Positions 24,486-36,288 of a stretch of 64,000 nucleotides of DNA are shown here, one piece after another (position 1 is the stretch's first letter; every line of letters starts with the position of its first letter). The stretch comes from Coniella vitis (lineage: Eukaryota > Ascomycota > Sordariomycetes > Diaporthales > Schizoparmaceae). The notes beneath the pieces were generated by a model. The model searched no databases. It was not told the origin of the DNA and saw nothing but the letters and a program-made list of their open reading frames with translations. The stretch is from positions 3,143,001 through 3,207,000 of the forward strand of contig WUJK01000001.1 in assembly GCA_011317545.1 (NCBI GenBank), written 5' to 3'. Made by a program: the position numbers and the translations under genes.

Positions 24486-25149
24486 GGTGGGTGATTTGAG
24501 AAGTATGTGTAAGGTGGTTTGTAGTGCGAGTTTTGGAGGATGAAGAAAGAAGAAGAAATAAAGGAGGGAATTTGGGATAAATATAAAAAGAAAAAAAAAA
24601 AGAGTTACAGAACGGTTCGAGCGATGATGACAGCTCCTTGCTCCTGGTCTGGTAGATCCCACTGTCGATGTCAAGATGGGTTTGTATCAAGGTACACGCA
24701 TATAGCGATCATAAAAGGTAAATACTGCTGCGCTCTTCTTGTCTCTGGTGTTTCTCCCTGACTGCATATATACCGAATCATGGGATCTCCATGATAAAGG
24801 CCAGCTTCGATAGACTTCAAGCTGGTCTGACGGCCTTGCCTAAATCGTACGTAGCGTGAGGACCAGCGTTAGCCTGCTTAGCGATGGGTTAGCACTTTTA
24901 AGTAGCTCTTGGGTATCAGCTTACATCCTCGAAGGGCAGATTGGGACGTGGTTGGTTTTGTAGGGGTTTGGGCCACTTGCTATCAGAGCGAACCATGCAG
25001 ACTAACACTTGCGGGCAAGAATGCAGAGAAAAGACAAGTTCCGATTCCCACTTTGATGTATGTTCAAAAAGATCAGGTACTTGAGGAGAGATTGGCTGAT
25101 AAGAGCCATGACGTATTTGATGCTTTTGATAGTATGTTGATATCACTTC
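24486..25149. other. Intergenic between small membrane protein and hydrolase genes
   Basis: The minus-strand leader next to 24485 is pyrimidine-rich. No gene was recognised in the rest. Confidence 0.4.
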
Positions 25150-26517
25150 TTACAATGGCCCAACAACATCAAGTACAAATTCTTGAACATCAGTGAGAAA
25201 TGCTTCCGGTTGTTCCAAAGCAGCAAAGTGCCCGCCCTGGCAGACCCATTGTGTAAGTTCAATGTCAAGAAGGACAGTTTCACCGTGGTCGAGCACGACC
25301 CTAAACTTACTGTATACTGGTCTCTACGGAACTTGATCATCGGATACCGCTTGGTCCATGCCTTTGGTAACACGTAAATATCCCGGAACGCCGAATACCC
25401 CACAGGTTTCGACTCGGACATTGGCGGTAGCCCTGGGTTCGCTGTACCAGGGAGAGTGCTCCGGTAGGGCCAGGCGTTTCGAGCAATCGATGAGGTGAAC
25501 CAATACAGACTGGTAAACAGGAGGATGGTGTCAAGCGGGAGGTCCGTGTCAGACCACTCTATGAACTTTTCGCCAACCCACGCAAGTAGCGCCAGCGGGC
25601 TGGCGGACATGGCGAGGCCAACAGTTGCCGGGCGCGTCATGTTTTCCAATGTGTAGCCCGTGCCCTTTGCCAGCCACGTCCTGAACTTGGACAGATATTG
25701 TACTTCTGAGGCATCGAGGTCTTCTGTGTCGCTCAAGTCGAACTCGGGCAACATGGTGTTCACTGAAAAAAAAAAAAAAAACGATTGGGTCAGCACACTC
25801 GAGAAGACTCTGTTGAGGCAATTCAATGTTAAGAAACCCAAACCCACCATGCAGTGCTTTGCACTCGTCATGGTTTGCGTTTAGTATTCTCGAGACCATA
25901 TAGCCCACATCACCTCCCTGAGCAACATAGCCACTCCCAAAGCCAAGTTCAGTCATCAGCTTGTTCATGATGCGTGCAGCGTCGTAGCCTGAAAAGTCGC
26001 GGTCTTGCGGCGGTCCAGATGACAAGCCAAAGCCGGGCAGAGATGGAACAATAGCATGAAAAGGCAGTGTTTCGGCCGTGTATCTGCTTCGTAGAATATC
26101 TAGCATGGGAAGGAATTCCAGAAACGCGCCGGGCCAGCCATGCAGGAAGATCACGGGTACGGCATCCGGCTTCTTGGAAAAAAGTGCGGCAAAATGGAGT
26201 CTGATCGGCTCGCCCTCGCCATCCTGGATGGGGACCGTGTAGTGTGGAAACGAGTTGACATGGGCCTCATGTATTCGCCAGTCGAACTTATTCAACCAAG
26301 CATTCTTTGCCTGGATCAGCCAGTCGCGCGTCACACCCAAGTAGTGGCCCTGCTCCCGCGCTACAGCGCTATTTTCCCAGGTCGGAGGCCCGATAGGCGA
26401 GAGTCTCAAGAGCGTCTTGAAGTCGGCGATTTGGGATTCGGAAATGTGAAGCTTGAAAGCTTCTGGTTTTGCAGAGGCACCTGCTGGAATCACGTCAAAG
26501 CCGTTGTGGTACGTCAT
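25150..26517 (-). CDS. Epoxide hydrolase-like alpha/beta hydrolase, three exons
   Basis: Predicted to open epoxides to diols through an Asp-ester intermediate. Exons are 26517-25848, 25762-25311 and 25236-25150; the introns (85 and 74 nt) are GT-AG and restore phase, giving 402 aa. Residues 18-125 match the epoxide hydrolase N-terminal (EHN) domain (FKLHISESQIADFKTLL). The alpha/beta hydrolase core follows, with oxyanion motif HGWPG (126-130), nucleophile elbow QGGDVGY (D203) and C-terminal GGHFAALE carrying catalytic H377. Intron 2 is well supported: removing it joins RRDQYT directly to GGHFAALEQP, the usual family ending. Intron 1 joins CKALH to VNTMLP, also typical. Family members act on xenobiotic or endogenous epoxides; the substrate is unknown. 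Intron 1 ends in a 17-T run right before the acceptor. Confidence 0.9.
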
Positions 26518-27802
26518 CTTCTATCACCAGCCATAAATCGGAATATCGATGGCCTCTTTTGTTGGGCAGAGAAGAGGGGCAGGCCCTCTTTTGTATCCAG
26601 GCATGAGCCTCACGGATGCGCTGGCGAAACGGCCAGCAATATGCATGCCGGTAAAGATGGCAGAGGGAAATAAACCAGGTTGCGTTCAAACACTTGCACC
26701 GCGAAAAACAGCTCCTGAAACGCCATATTGGGCTCTTGTGCCGTCCAGTTGCCTGGATTGGCCAACCACAGGCTCCCGTGTCGCACTCACTGGGCTTACC
26801 GTCCACCGGGTTTAACAATCGGGGCCGAGCGACGGGGCGGAGTTTTAGTATGTGCCGTGAGAAGGATTTGTCCGCCCATTATGCACGAGGTGACTGGATC
26901 CAGGCAGCTTGCTCAAGTCGCAGGACTGTGATGCTTTTTGAGGTATAACTATGTAAGACCATCTTCGTCCTCGGCACAGGGACTCGGCGCTCCCATTCGA
27001 CGCAGAGGACGGACTCACAATGGTATCCATAGGTTGCTTTAACGAACATGGCTCGCAGGATTATGGTGTCACGGCAGCGACGCAAGGCTAGGCCAAAAGT
27101 ACAAGCGAGCCAACAGGCCCTTTCTGGAGTCGGACCAAGCACAAACTTGGGCAAGCCTCGAGTCATCTGGTTCGCCGCACGAATGTTGTCACCGGTTCAA
27201 GTGCCGACGGTGCCCAGCCGGGGCCGGAGCCGAGCGGCAGGGCGGAGGTTCCACCGGCGAAGCAGGGTCACGTGGAAGCTAAGCGTAGGCTACGGCATCC
27301 ATCGCCCTGCCAAAGCGATGGAGGGAGCCCGACCGTCGTGGGCATTGACAGGTTCCCTGGTTCCCTGCAAGCATTGCGCGTCTGGCGCGTCTCTGCTTGA
27401 AAATTCATAAGTCAGAAATGGAATTTGTGGGACTGAGCATTAAATTGTGGACATGCACCGTACGCACAAGGCCTACCTGACCTTGGCAGCCAGGAGCGAA
27501 TTCCATGGTTTCCCATCACGAGGCGAGGTTGAGACGCTGCACCTGCACCGCCCACTGCTTCCGGCCGTTGCGGGCAATTGTCGGATGGCGATACAGCCAA
27601 GGTTGCATCAGCCACAAGGTCAATGTAAGCGCTCCATATTCGCTTACAGGGTCGGCTGAAGCGACCACAGAGGCGAAGGAGGCCGGAGTGGAAAAGATCA
27701 GAGCCGTGATGCATGTGGATGTGGATGAGTTGAGAGAAGCAGCTGGTGCAGCCAGCCAGGCCCAGGGCGGGAACGCAAGAGAGCAGCCCGCCCTGCAAGG
27801 AG

Positions 27803-27820
27803 GTACTATGTACATAGTAC
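27803..27820. repeat. Perfect 18-bp palindrome of the TACTATGTACATAGTA family
   Basis: GTACTATGTACATAGTAC reads the same on both strands. It lies in the shared upstream region of the hydrolase and MARVEL genes and is followed by related half-sites (AAGTACATGCGTAGTACGTAGTAG). Confidence 0.85.
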
Positions 27821-28189
27821 TTTGGGTACTTGCTACCAAGTACATGCGTAGTACGTAGTAGTGTCTGGCTGCTTTCGTCATTGCCTTGTGGCCAGCCCCT
27901 AAAGAGCCAATGAGCAATCAGGGTGCCTGGCTTGCTTACCTGGCAGGGCTGCTGGGACTGGCACGGGCACTAGTGCTCAGGTACCTAGGTTCTTATTCCA
28001 GTACTATGCACTCGATGCCCGCTACTATGCTACGGCCGACGAATGCAAGAGACTGCAAGATGGGAAATCAACAACAACAGAGAGCAAGCAGGAACTATGA
28101 AATGCCTGAAAAATTGCGAGTCAGCCTGCAGGCGGCTGGGACTACATGTACTAATAAACCTCTGCCAGGCCACGTCCACTGCCAGGTAG

Positions 28190-28221
28190 CCCAGCCAGCC
28201 CAGCCCAGCCCAGCCCAGCCA
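28190..28221. repeat. CAGCC/CAGCCC microsatellite
   Basis: Tandem CCAGCCAGCCCAGCCCAGCC units in the upstream region of the MARVEL gene. Non-coding. Confidence 0.8.
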
Positions 28222-28897
28222 GTGCGTCTGATTGGACAGGATGGACCCCTGACCCCGCTATAATTGGCAACCAGAACCACTGTGACCGCCAGCACCAGCC
28301 TGCCAGCCTGCCAGCATCGGCACTGCAACGCACGCATTGGTACGAGTTACAAAGTGTGGCTTGGCGCGCCGCCCTCAAGGTTGTTGCTCCCCAGCCCCAA
28401 CTTGGCTATGCTGAAATCCCATCTCACATCCTGTTGTTGCTGCTGTTATTGTTGGCCTCTGCCATCTGGTCGGTTCTTCATCACCTCGCTCTCACGCCTC
28501 TTGCCCAGTCTCGTCTTTTCTGGGTTCGCTTTTTCGCGTCCACAGCAACCGCCCACCACAAGCTCACACGACGACCGCAATAGCGACCACCAAGCACGTC
28601 CAACCCCACCTCACCGCTTGTTGCGCGCGCCTGCTCTGCCCGCTGCCTTTTTCCTGCTGAGCCAGACCCAAATTTGCCCACGTATAAGAACAACAAGTTT
28701 ACGGGCTGCACCAGCATCGAGGCCTTCCGCTTCGTACTGTCTCGTCTCTTTGTCGCTCACCCCAGCCGGCTCTCGCTCGTCCATTGTTCGACCAGCTGCA
28801 CGAAACGGGCGCTGCTTGGGACACTCGCCATAAAAACTACAATCTCGCTTCGACCTTGAGTACACGGGTTCGCTGGGAACCAAAAAGGGGGAACAAG

Positions 28898-30007
28898 ATG
28901 GTCGAGCTCAATCATGATAAGATCCCTCTCTACAAGATGGTGGTACATGTGGCCCAGATTGTGCTGTCTGTAACAATCTGGTGTCTCGAGATTGCCGTCT
29001 TCAAGGGTGGAGATGCCAACGGCAACATGGGGTGGACCTTTGGAGTGGTGAGTTTGCATATTGCAGTCCTGCCCCGATGTGCTCTTGTTTTTTGTTGTCT
29101 TTTTCTTCCTTTTCCTTTCTTCCCGTCTCGCATGTCCAAACACAGCATGGCTGGCTGACCTTTTCCTCGCCCTTTCACAGTGCTTCCTTTCCATTCCAGC
29201 ATGGATATATCTAATAATGGCACCACGCTACCCTCGCGCAGCCAACATTGCCCAACCCAATGCCTTGGTGACGGTTGACGCACTCATGACCATAATATGG
29301 CTGTCTGCCTTCGCAACCCAGGCCGCCTACAACAGTGCCAATGACTGCGGCTCAGCCTGCGCCGTCAGCAAGGCAATTGTGGGACTGGGCGTGTTTGAGA
29401 CGTGAGTAAATGCCTGAAACATGCACTACACCATTTTTGCAGTCTAGACGGTGCAGTAATGCTAATCACTTTCTATCTTTCTGTTTGCAATAGATTGCTA
29501 TGGGTGGTCTCCACTCTCATATCGTGGGCAACCTTGCAATACTACAACACCAACGGCGTCCTGCCCGGCTACGAGAACTTGCACCGCGGCCGTACGCACA
29601 CCCTCAATGACATTGACCCGGATAAGGCCGCTTTCAGCACCGCCCCTGCTGACGAAGAGGCCTACGCGCCCCTCGGCGGCTTGCACGACCACGACGACCC
29701 CATGGAACCCGAGTTCAACGCTGGCCCATACCACAGCACTGGCTCCCCCAGCCACCATGACCCCGATTCGTTTGGATCCTCGCACCTCGACACGTCGTAC
29801 GGCGGCGCTGCCGGCACCAGCATGAACTCGAGGTACGACAGCACCTACGATAGCCATGCCGCCAACACTGCATATGAAAGCCACAGCAGTCCCGCACCTG
29901 CTGGCGGAGCGTTGTACTCGCCTCCACAGGTGCACGACGAGGAGTATGACGGCCCAGCACAGTTCCCGGCGGGCAACTACGACAACATTGGTCTGAGGCA
30001 GGTTTAA
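28898..30007 (+). CDS. MARVEL-domain-like four-TM membrane protein, three exons
   Basis: Predicted integral membrane protein, 294 aa. Exons are 28898-29047, 29181-29401 and 29494-30007. Both introns (133 and 92 nt) are GTGAGT-type with CACAG and ATAG acceptors and keep phase. Four hydrophobic segments fall near residues 11-37 (KMVVHVAQIVLSVTIWCLEI), 50-66 (VCFLSIPAWIYLIM), 79-102 (LVTVDALMTIIWLSAFATQA) and 111-140 (AIVGLGVFETLLWVVSTLIS), with a short Cys pair in the loop before the fourth. This four-helix arrangement fits fungal MARVEL proteins that organise plasma-membrane or vesicle domains. The cytosolic tail of about 150 residues is rich in Asp, Ser, Tyr, His and Gly, with no catalytic motif. 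ATG 28898 is the first ATG after a CT-rich leader. The partner is unknown. Confidence 0.85.
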
Positions 30008-31096
30008 AATGTACGCCTGGCAGCCTACTGAAAAAAAAAAAAAAAAGTGATTGGATGGATGTAATGAGTTTACGGTATGGAATGGGGACAAACGTGAATA
30101 CGCGCGACTATGAGTGCATTTTGTGCGGTTGCAGTATTGCAGTAGCGTTGCAGCAACATGCATTCGAACATCTGAGAAACCTAACGGGACGAACGATGGA
30201 TTCAAGCATGTTTCTTTAGCGGGAAAGGTGCCAAGGAGGGCATCAATCCGCCACATCCATATCAGAGGGCGCTGGAATATCGCATAACGAAACGGCCGCA
30301 TACGAAAGATAGATTTGTTTTCTTTTGGCGGAATACACTCGGGAACAACCTCTGTTATCTTTTCTCGGTGTTTAGGGAGGGCGTTGTCATCCATTTCGCT
30401 TTTTCCTATCCTATGATGTTTTCTTTTTTTGTCTTGGCATCTCTACGCACATTTGTATATTGTTCTGTATATCTGCTCTTTAGGAGATACCAAGGATGGG
30501 AGAGCCCATGTATCCGAAATTACATTGCATCAAGTTGAAACTAAAGCCACAAACTTACACGGCCAGTACGGACTTATTGCCTGGAAAGGTCAGAAGAGAA
30601 GAAGAGTAAACCGTGTGCAGTGCCAGACGAACACATGCATTGTGAGAATACGTAGTGCCAGTCAGTCATGGTGATGGGATATATATGTGTGTAGATAGAT
30701 GTAAATAAGATCTGCTCTACCAGTAGATGGAGCAAAACTCTTTTCAAGACCTCCTCGAGTTTGATTTTCTGATAAAAAAAAAAAAACGCCAGAAACGCCG
30801 AAATGGAAAGAATGTGAATGTTTCTCGCAATCATGATGCCCGTCTTGTGTGCCAGCTCTTCTATAAGATGATCCATGTGTTTGGTTGCTACCGATGCGCA
30901 GATGAGATGATATGCCTGTAGTGCACATTTCTTTTTGTGCTGGTTCGTTCCGTAATCACCCACATCCGGGAGGACAGAGTCTTGCTTGGCTCATTCCCCC
31001 CCGACTTCTGCCAAACGAAAAGAGGACCCGATACCGGACCAAGCCAGTTCGCGTCCCCGCTCGGCCTTTTGACACACGGCGGTACCAACAGAGACT
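30008..31096. other. Convergent intergenic region (3' ends of MARVEL and NOP16 genes)
   Basis: The two flanking genes end towards each other here, so the region should hold two 3' UTRs. Two A tracts (near 30030-30045 and 30775-30786) are present. No other gene was recognised. Confidence 0.4.
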
Positions 31097-31940
31097 TTAT
31101 GCGCCTTGGTATGTCTTGATTTTCCGTCGAATCTCAGCCGCCGTCTGTTGCATCGGGTTCAGCCGCAGATCACGCGCCATGGCAGCCGTGTCGTCGCCGT
31201 GCTTGGCCAAAAGCCGCTCGATCCACTCGCGCTCGCCCGCCGACTGGTGACGAATGTGTTTCTCGGTCGGCATGTTTGCTTGTTGCTCGAGCAGGTCAAC
31301 GACCCTTGTCGGTTCTGTCTTTTTGGATTTTTGCGCTGCGGGGGCGGGGGCGGCAGCGGAAGAAGCAGCAGCAGCAGCAGTAGCATCACCACCATCTTGG
31401 CCGTCGCCGTCGTCGGAATCCGACTCGAGATCGTTGAGCGGGTCGTTGAGAGGATTCTCCCTGCGCAGCACACGGACAATGTTGCCGTCTGCGTCGCGCT
31501 CGACTTTGACGGAGCGGATGGCGCCGCGCATGCCGTCGGCGGGCGTGACGGCGAGGGGGTCTTGGATGGGCTGGTTACGGTGTTGTGTGCTGGAGGAGGA
31601 GGAGGAGGCGGCGGCGGCGGCGGCGGCTGATGGCTGTTCGGTGCCGCCGGTTGCTTTGCCGAGTTTTGCGGTCAGGCCGAGGCGACGGTAGTTTTGGGAG
31701 AGGGTTTCTTTCTTGTTCCTGTTGAAGCATTGAAGGGCTCATGTTAGCACTTTTGGATCCTGAGGAGGAGGGTTGCATGAACACTGGAGATTCGCGGAGG
31801 GGGATTTTGGCTGCGAGGACGAACCAGTTCTTTGCGACCAGATTGTTGCCGAGCGGGTTCAAAGGCTTCTTGAGTTGGTTGGACTGGCGAATGGTTGGTC
31901 TCGAGGACCGGCGCTTGCGCTTTTGAAGATCGCGACCCAT
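31097..31940 (-). CDS. NOP16: Nop16-like 60S ribosome biogenesis factor, two exons
   Basis: Nucleolar protein needed in yeast for assembly of 66S pre-ribosomal particles. Exons are 31940-31825 and 31718-31097, joined by a 106-nt intron (GTTCGT...AACAG, phase TG|G), giving 245 aa. The family start MGRDLQKRKRRSS is present. The basic segment KNWNKKETLSQNYRRLGL spans the splice junction, which confirms the intron. The C-terminal half carries the usual core: MRGAIRSVKVERDADG, then EREWIERLLAKHGDDTAAMARDL and LNPMQQTAAEIRRKIKTY. Two low-complexity insertions (Ala/Ser repeats encoded by GCC and TCC runs around 31590-31627, and an Ala/Ser/Pro run around 31335-31390) separate the blocks, so the protein is slightly longer than yeast Nop16. 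Confidence 0.93.
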
Positions 31941-33057
31941 TTTTGGCGTTGGTTTCTGGGCGTGTAGGGGATGGGAATTGCTGGGTTCGGAGGATGGAGT
32001 TGTGGAGGTTGAGTGACAGGCAAATTGGTTATTTTTTGGGGGATTGCGGTAGTGATAATGGGGCGGTCGTTGCGAAGTACAGTCAGTATTGGGGGTTCTG
32101 GAATTTTGTAAAAAGATAAGGCACGATCGCCGCCTTATCGGTTTCGCTACATGCTTACTCAGCGAGGTGTCTCTGGGGTACCGGGGTCCGGGCTACCAGG
32201 TGTCGAGGTACTTGAGTACTTGTGTACTTGATTATTGGACTTCCCAGCAGTATCTCGACGTCCACGCCTGGTTACACCGGAACAGAACCACCATCCGAAA
32301 GTTGACGAGGAACAGGAGAGGACGCCTTGAATATGGAGTCTGCATTTTCACCTGGAGGATTCCCTGATTTGCTTTTCGACCCCGGCCTGCTCATTGTTGG
32401 CTTCTGACGCCCCATCCGGGCATTGTATCGTCAGCTTTCTCACTTGCTCAACCCAAGTGCGCGAGCAATGAATACGCTCAATGCAAGTATTTGAACACCC
32501 ATCACGGGTCAGACAAGGATCGAATGTTCTTGGTGTAAAGGATACCCATTTTGGCGTCCAGAAACCCATTCATCCGAGCGGCAGCAACATTCTACGCCCC
32601 AAGAAGCCCGCGTCAATGCTTTCAATATCAGCAATGTCCACAAGACTAAAAACACAAATTGCAGTATTAAAAAATAAAAAATTAAAAAAGAGAGGCAAGT
32701 ATTGAAGTATCCGGCTCACATCACTGCCAGAACATGACGACCGATTCGAGGCGAATATATCAAGAACGCTCAAGTGCCTCGCTAGCAGCGAAGATCATGG
32801 CACTGAGCCGATGATTCACCAATGAAAATGCGGCGACCTGGCTTTTATTCTTTATATACAAGGAGCACAGGTCTACAGATAGTGAGGCGCGAACGAGATT
32901 TATAGGGCAGCAACAATCCCACTCTGGGCCTCGTGGTTGACTTCCCCGGTACCAACATGTGCACCACATCTCTTGGCCTCGCTCGTCCATCCTCTTCCTG
33001 TCTTTCTTCACTTCCTCCCCCCCCCCCCCCCTCTTTGGTTGACAGTCCTCGGCCCCA
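31941..33057. other. Intergenic between NOP16 and the GH45 gene
   Basis: It holds the NOP16 promoter (near 31941-32300) and the GH45 3' region. A GTAC-rich segment with self-complementary pieces lies at about 32174-32235 (GGGGTACCGGGG, GAGGTACTTGAGTACTTG). No gene was recognised. Confidence 0.4.
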
Positions 33058-33800
33058 TCACTCCCCATAACACACGCACTCCTCCCAATCCGCCGTCGCC
33101 TGCGCCGGACAACTCACCTGCGCAAAGTTGACAACAGGATTATCCCCCAGCACCTGCCCCAGCGCCGACGAGCCCGCCATGATGTCGAAATGGTACGCAT
33201 ACCCGTACGCGTTCTGGGACCCGCTCTGGGGACACCACGCCGCGTTGCCGCTGTACGGACACAGGTTCGTCACCAGGACCACGATGCTCTCGCCCGCGGC
33301 ACCCCCCGTGCCCTGTCCGCTGGGCGCCACCCCGGTCGACGTCAGGTTGTAGCAGGTGCCGCACCCGGAGCCGCACCAGCTGGCGGTCGACGAGTCGGGC
33401 GCGAAGAGGGCCTGCGAGCCTGCGGCTGTGTAGACGCCGCTGCTGATTTTGGTTTGCCATGAATAGAGGCCCGAGGATGTCCCGCAGCCGCAGGCGCCTT
33501 CGCTGCCGTCGTAATAGCGCTGGGGGGGGGGGAAGGAGAAGCAAGGTTAGGGGGGGTGGTCTCATCTTGTTCTGTTTGTGGTGTTCTTTGTAAAGGAAAT
33601 TCAAGAGCGAGAAGGCAGTTGAGTTGGACTTGTGATTATTGGGGTGGTGTCCAACAAGGAAGCATATGAAAAGCAATAGTGTCAAAGAAGGATGCAAGTA
33701 ACTGGAGAGAACAGAGTCAACTTACAGTTGTAGTCGCCTGGCCGCTGAGGCCCAAGACGCTCGCCGCAGCGCCGAAAGCAACAAGGACCAAATACTTCAT
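33058..33800 (-). CDS. Secreted GH45 endoglucanase, catalytic domain only, two exons
   Basis: Predicted extracellular inverting endo-beta-1,4-glucanase. Exons are 33800-33726 and 33519-33058, with a 206-nt phase-0 intron, giving 178 aa. A signal peptide (MKYLVLVAFGAAASVLGLSG) precedes TTTRYYDGSEGACGCG. D29 in RYYDG is the expected catalytic base, and D137 in YHFDIM the expected acid; both motifs are those of the Trichoderma Cel45A (EGV) type. VTNLCPYSGNAAWCPQ and DWEECVC are further family blocks. There is no linker or cellulose-binding module, and the protein stops right after the catalytic domain. The segment STGVAPSGQGTGG lacks the two Cys I recall at this point in Cel45A, so one disulfide may be missing. 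The intron ends in an 11-C run before AG. Expression is probably induced on plant material, as known for the family. Confidence 0.92.
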
Positions 33801-33969
33801 ATTGTGAATTGGATTGGAGAGGGCGGAATCAAGAAGACTATAACCCACACACAGACAGACAGAAAGACCCAAGTACCACGACAGCCGGTGCAGTACCAAG
33901 AATGCCAATGGCGAGATAGATATCGATGGTTCCTGGGACCAGGTCACCGGAAGGAGGGATATGCTCGAC

Positions 33970-33975
33970 TTTATA
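33970..33975 (-). promoter_or_regulatory. TATA box of the GH45 gene
   Basis: TATAAA on the minus strand (GGCTATAAAGTCG), 170 nt before the start codon at 33800. This is a plausible core promoter distance for a fungal secreted-enzyme gene. Confidence 0.55.
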
Positions 33976-35582
33976 GCCGTAGGGGAGGCACCTATCCAAT
34001 CATTCATTCATTCATCCGTCCAATCCCATCAGTCAGTTGTTCTGCCAGTTTCGCACCCCACCACAGGCACAGAAGCGGCTTGCTTGATTCCGCTGTTACT
34101 CACTCCGTCATAACCACAAAAAGAGGCAAGGAAGAAGAAGAAGGGGTCTGCTCATGCGCCAGGCTGTCTGGCTACACGGCTGTCCCGCGAGCCCAGGTTG
34201 CCGGGTCTTGGTCCCCATTTTCCTTGTACCCTTCCCCTCCCAGAGCAGGCGAGGCTTAAGCAACCGTCAGCCTTGTCCGAGCTTTTTGAAGAAAAATAAG
34301 GAAATAGTTGACATATAAAAGTATGGGGCAAGTGAAGTATCCCAGTACATATGTCAGGAATAACGACTACTATAAGAAACAAAGGGGGGGTTGGGGACTG
34401 AGCTCTAGAAGAGGTGACTAGCCTGGGGAGAGATATGCCACATGACCGTGTACTGACTGACCATCGTAGTACATACTTTGTTATTTCTCTTACGATGACA
34501 AGCGTACGTTTCTCTCAAGATATGCATTAACGGGCAACGAAAAGGCGGAGTGATATGATAGTTGCTCGTTTCATCTCGTTACACACTTCAGGCCGCCCGG
34601 ACAGGAAATATCAATACTTCCTATCGACATCTTGGGAATCATAGGCCGGACATAGTATGCTACATATAGCTTCCAATCCAGTGTCTGCCGGGGGAAATAT
34701 ATACTTTCTGATATAACAACACTTGTGCAAAGAAAGCGCGGACCTTTTCCCCCCTTCACAAGTCAACAACCATGCTTTCATTCCTTGTCTTTTGTTCTTT
34801 TTCTTCCTTTCTCTCTTTCTTTTTCTGCTTCCCAAACCAAGGGTTTCATTACTTGGCAAGGCGACAGGCTCAGCCGCCCCCGTCCGCATACCATTGGCCC
34901 TTAGGAGAGCTCAGTTGACCCAGACCAACTCAACACCACAACAACACCATCTCATCATGGTACTCTCTTTCCAGCCCGTGTAAACGTCACATTTACGCAT
35001 CCACCAAGCAAAAGAAGAGGTTGCATATGAACGCAACACGCCTTCCTCTCTATATGAGAATGTAATGGGGGATGTGTGTGTGGGTGGGTGGAGTGTGGCG
35101 GATGGAAAATGGAACATGAGCATCCGATAGATGAATCCGGCCGCACAAGCAAGCCTCGAGTCCCCGTCACAATCGGGCGACTTGGTTCGACGCTATCCCT
35201 ATCGATATACGTATATTATCACGGCATCTGTTGCTGCATCGTATACAATACGGACTGACTGGGTGGGAAAAGGAGTATAGTACCCCCCCCCCCCCAAACT
35301 CCCGCCCCGGTGCAACTCCGAGGACAAAAAAAATACATCACAACCTCTAAAGATTCTTGGTGCAGTCCCTGACTTTAACTTACTCTCTTATGAATGTAAA
35401 TTCTATTCTTTTCATCTACACTCACCGTATTCCCCCTTGCCCCCTTTTCAAGCGGCAATGCCCTCTCGTCAACCCGAGACGTTGAGGCTGCAGGCCTAGT
35501 AAGTACTTGATGTGATGAGCCAATCAACCAATCACCTCAGGTCGCACCACTGTAGTATAACTTCCGACAAGTATATATGTAT

Positions 35583-35614
<32 letters not shown>

Positions 35615-36288
35615 TATACAACGCCACCTTCATATATCTGAATGCCTGACCCACACTCAGGTATAGACATCAGAAGCACCATGACATATATTCAACCTAC
35701 TTTCCACCTTACTATATACTCAGCGATCCCCATATCAAGACCCAACCAGAACCAAGCAAGCATATCGAAAGAGGTCTAGAGTCCCGCCAAGCAACTTTTC
35801 CAGAAACCCGGGAATCCTCTAGACGGATACGTGAGAGAAAAGCAACCTCCCACTCCTTCTTTCTTTTTCTTTTGGTCGGCTGTCAGCTTGACATCATTCA
35901 CGCAATATCACAGACTACTTTAAGCTGGTAATGTTCTGGAATGAAGATCCTCCCTGCCGCCATTACGACTCGTCATCTCACGGCATGGCTGATAGGTGGC
36001 AGCGCGCAGTGTAGGCTTCTTTTCCCTACCAGCCCGAACCGGCTAAATGGGCAACGCATCATCATCGTCACATTCGTCGTGGGAGATCCGGAGGCTTTCG
36101 CGCGCCCTATCTGAATTGACAAAACACGGAACATACTGCCAAATTCGCACCATCGCGACAAGGAGTGCAGGGACGGGGATATCCGTATAAAGATACAAGG
36201 CCTCGTGAGCCAAAAAGAGCATTGGTATCCAAAATATAAGAACAAGCTCTTTGGCGAGCTTGTCTGTATGACTCTGACCGCCACTCAC
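33976..36288. other. Intergenic upstream of GH45, no gene recognised
   Basis: It contains the remaining GH45 promoter, a TTCA/ATTC array (near 34000-34015), a run of C (35283-35295) and a CA/TA array (35583-35614). The region before 36289 is the 3' side of the Gfo/Idh gene. Open frames here are short and unsupported. Confidence 0.4.
35583..35614. repeat. (AC)n(AT)n microsatellite
   Basis: A compound dinucleotide array, ACACACACAC followed by ATATATATAT, in the intergenic region. Confidence 0.85.

Larger units (their letters stand above)
26518..28897. other. Divergent intergenic region between hydrolase and MARVEL genes
   Basis: Both flanking genes are transcribed away from this 2.4 kb stretch, so it holds both promoters. 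It contains a perfect 18-bp palindrome (27803-27820), a CAGCC-type array (28190-28221) and a CCAGCCTG array (near 28298-28316). The last 400 nt before 28898 are CT-rich, like a fungal promoter and leader. No gene was recognised. Confidence 0.45.

Noticed and set aside
25237..25310. Reading through the second hydrolase intron as coding
   Set aside because: The frame stays open but gives an unrelated C-terminus. Splicing restores the GGHFAALE catalytic His block, so the intron is preferred.
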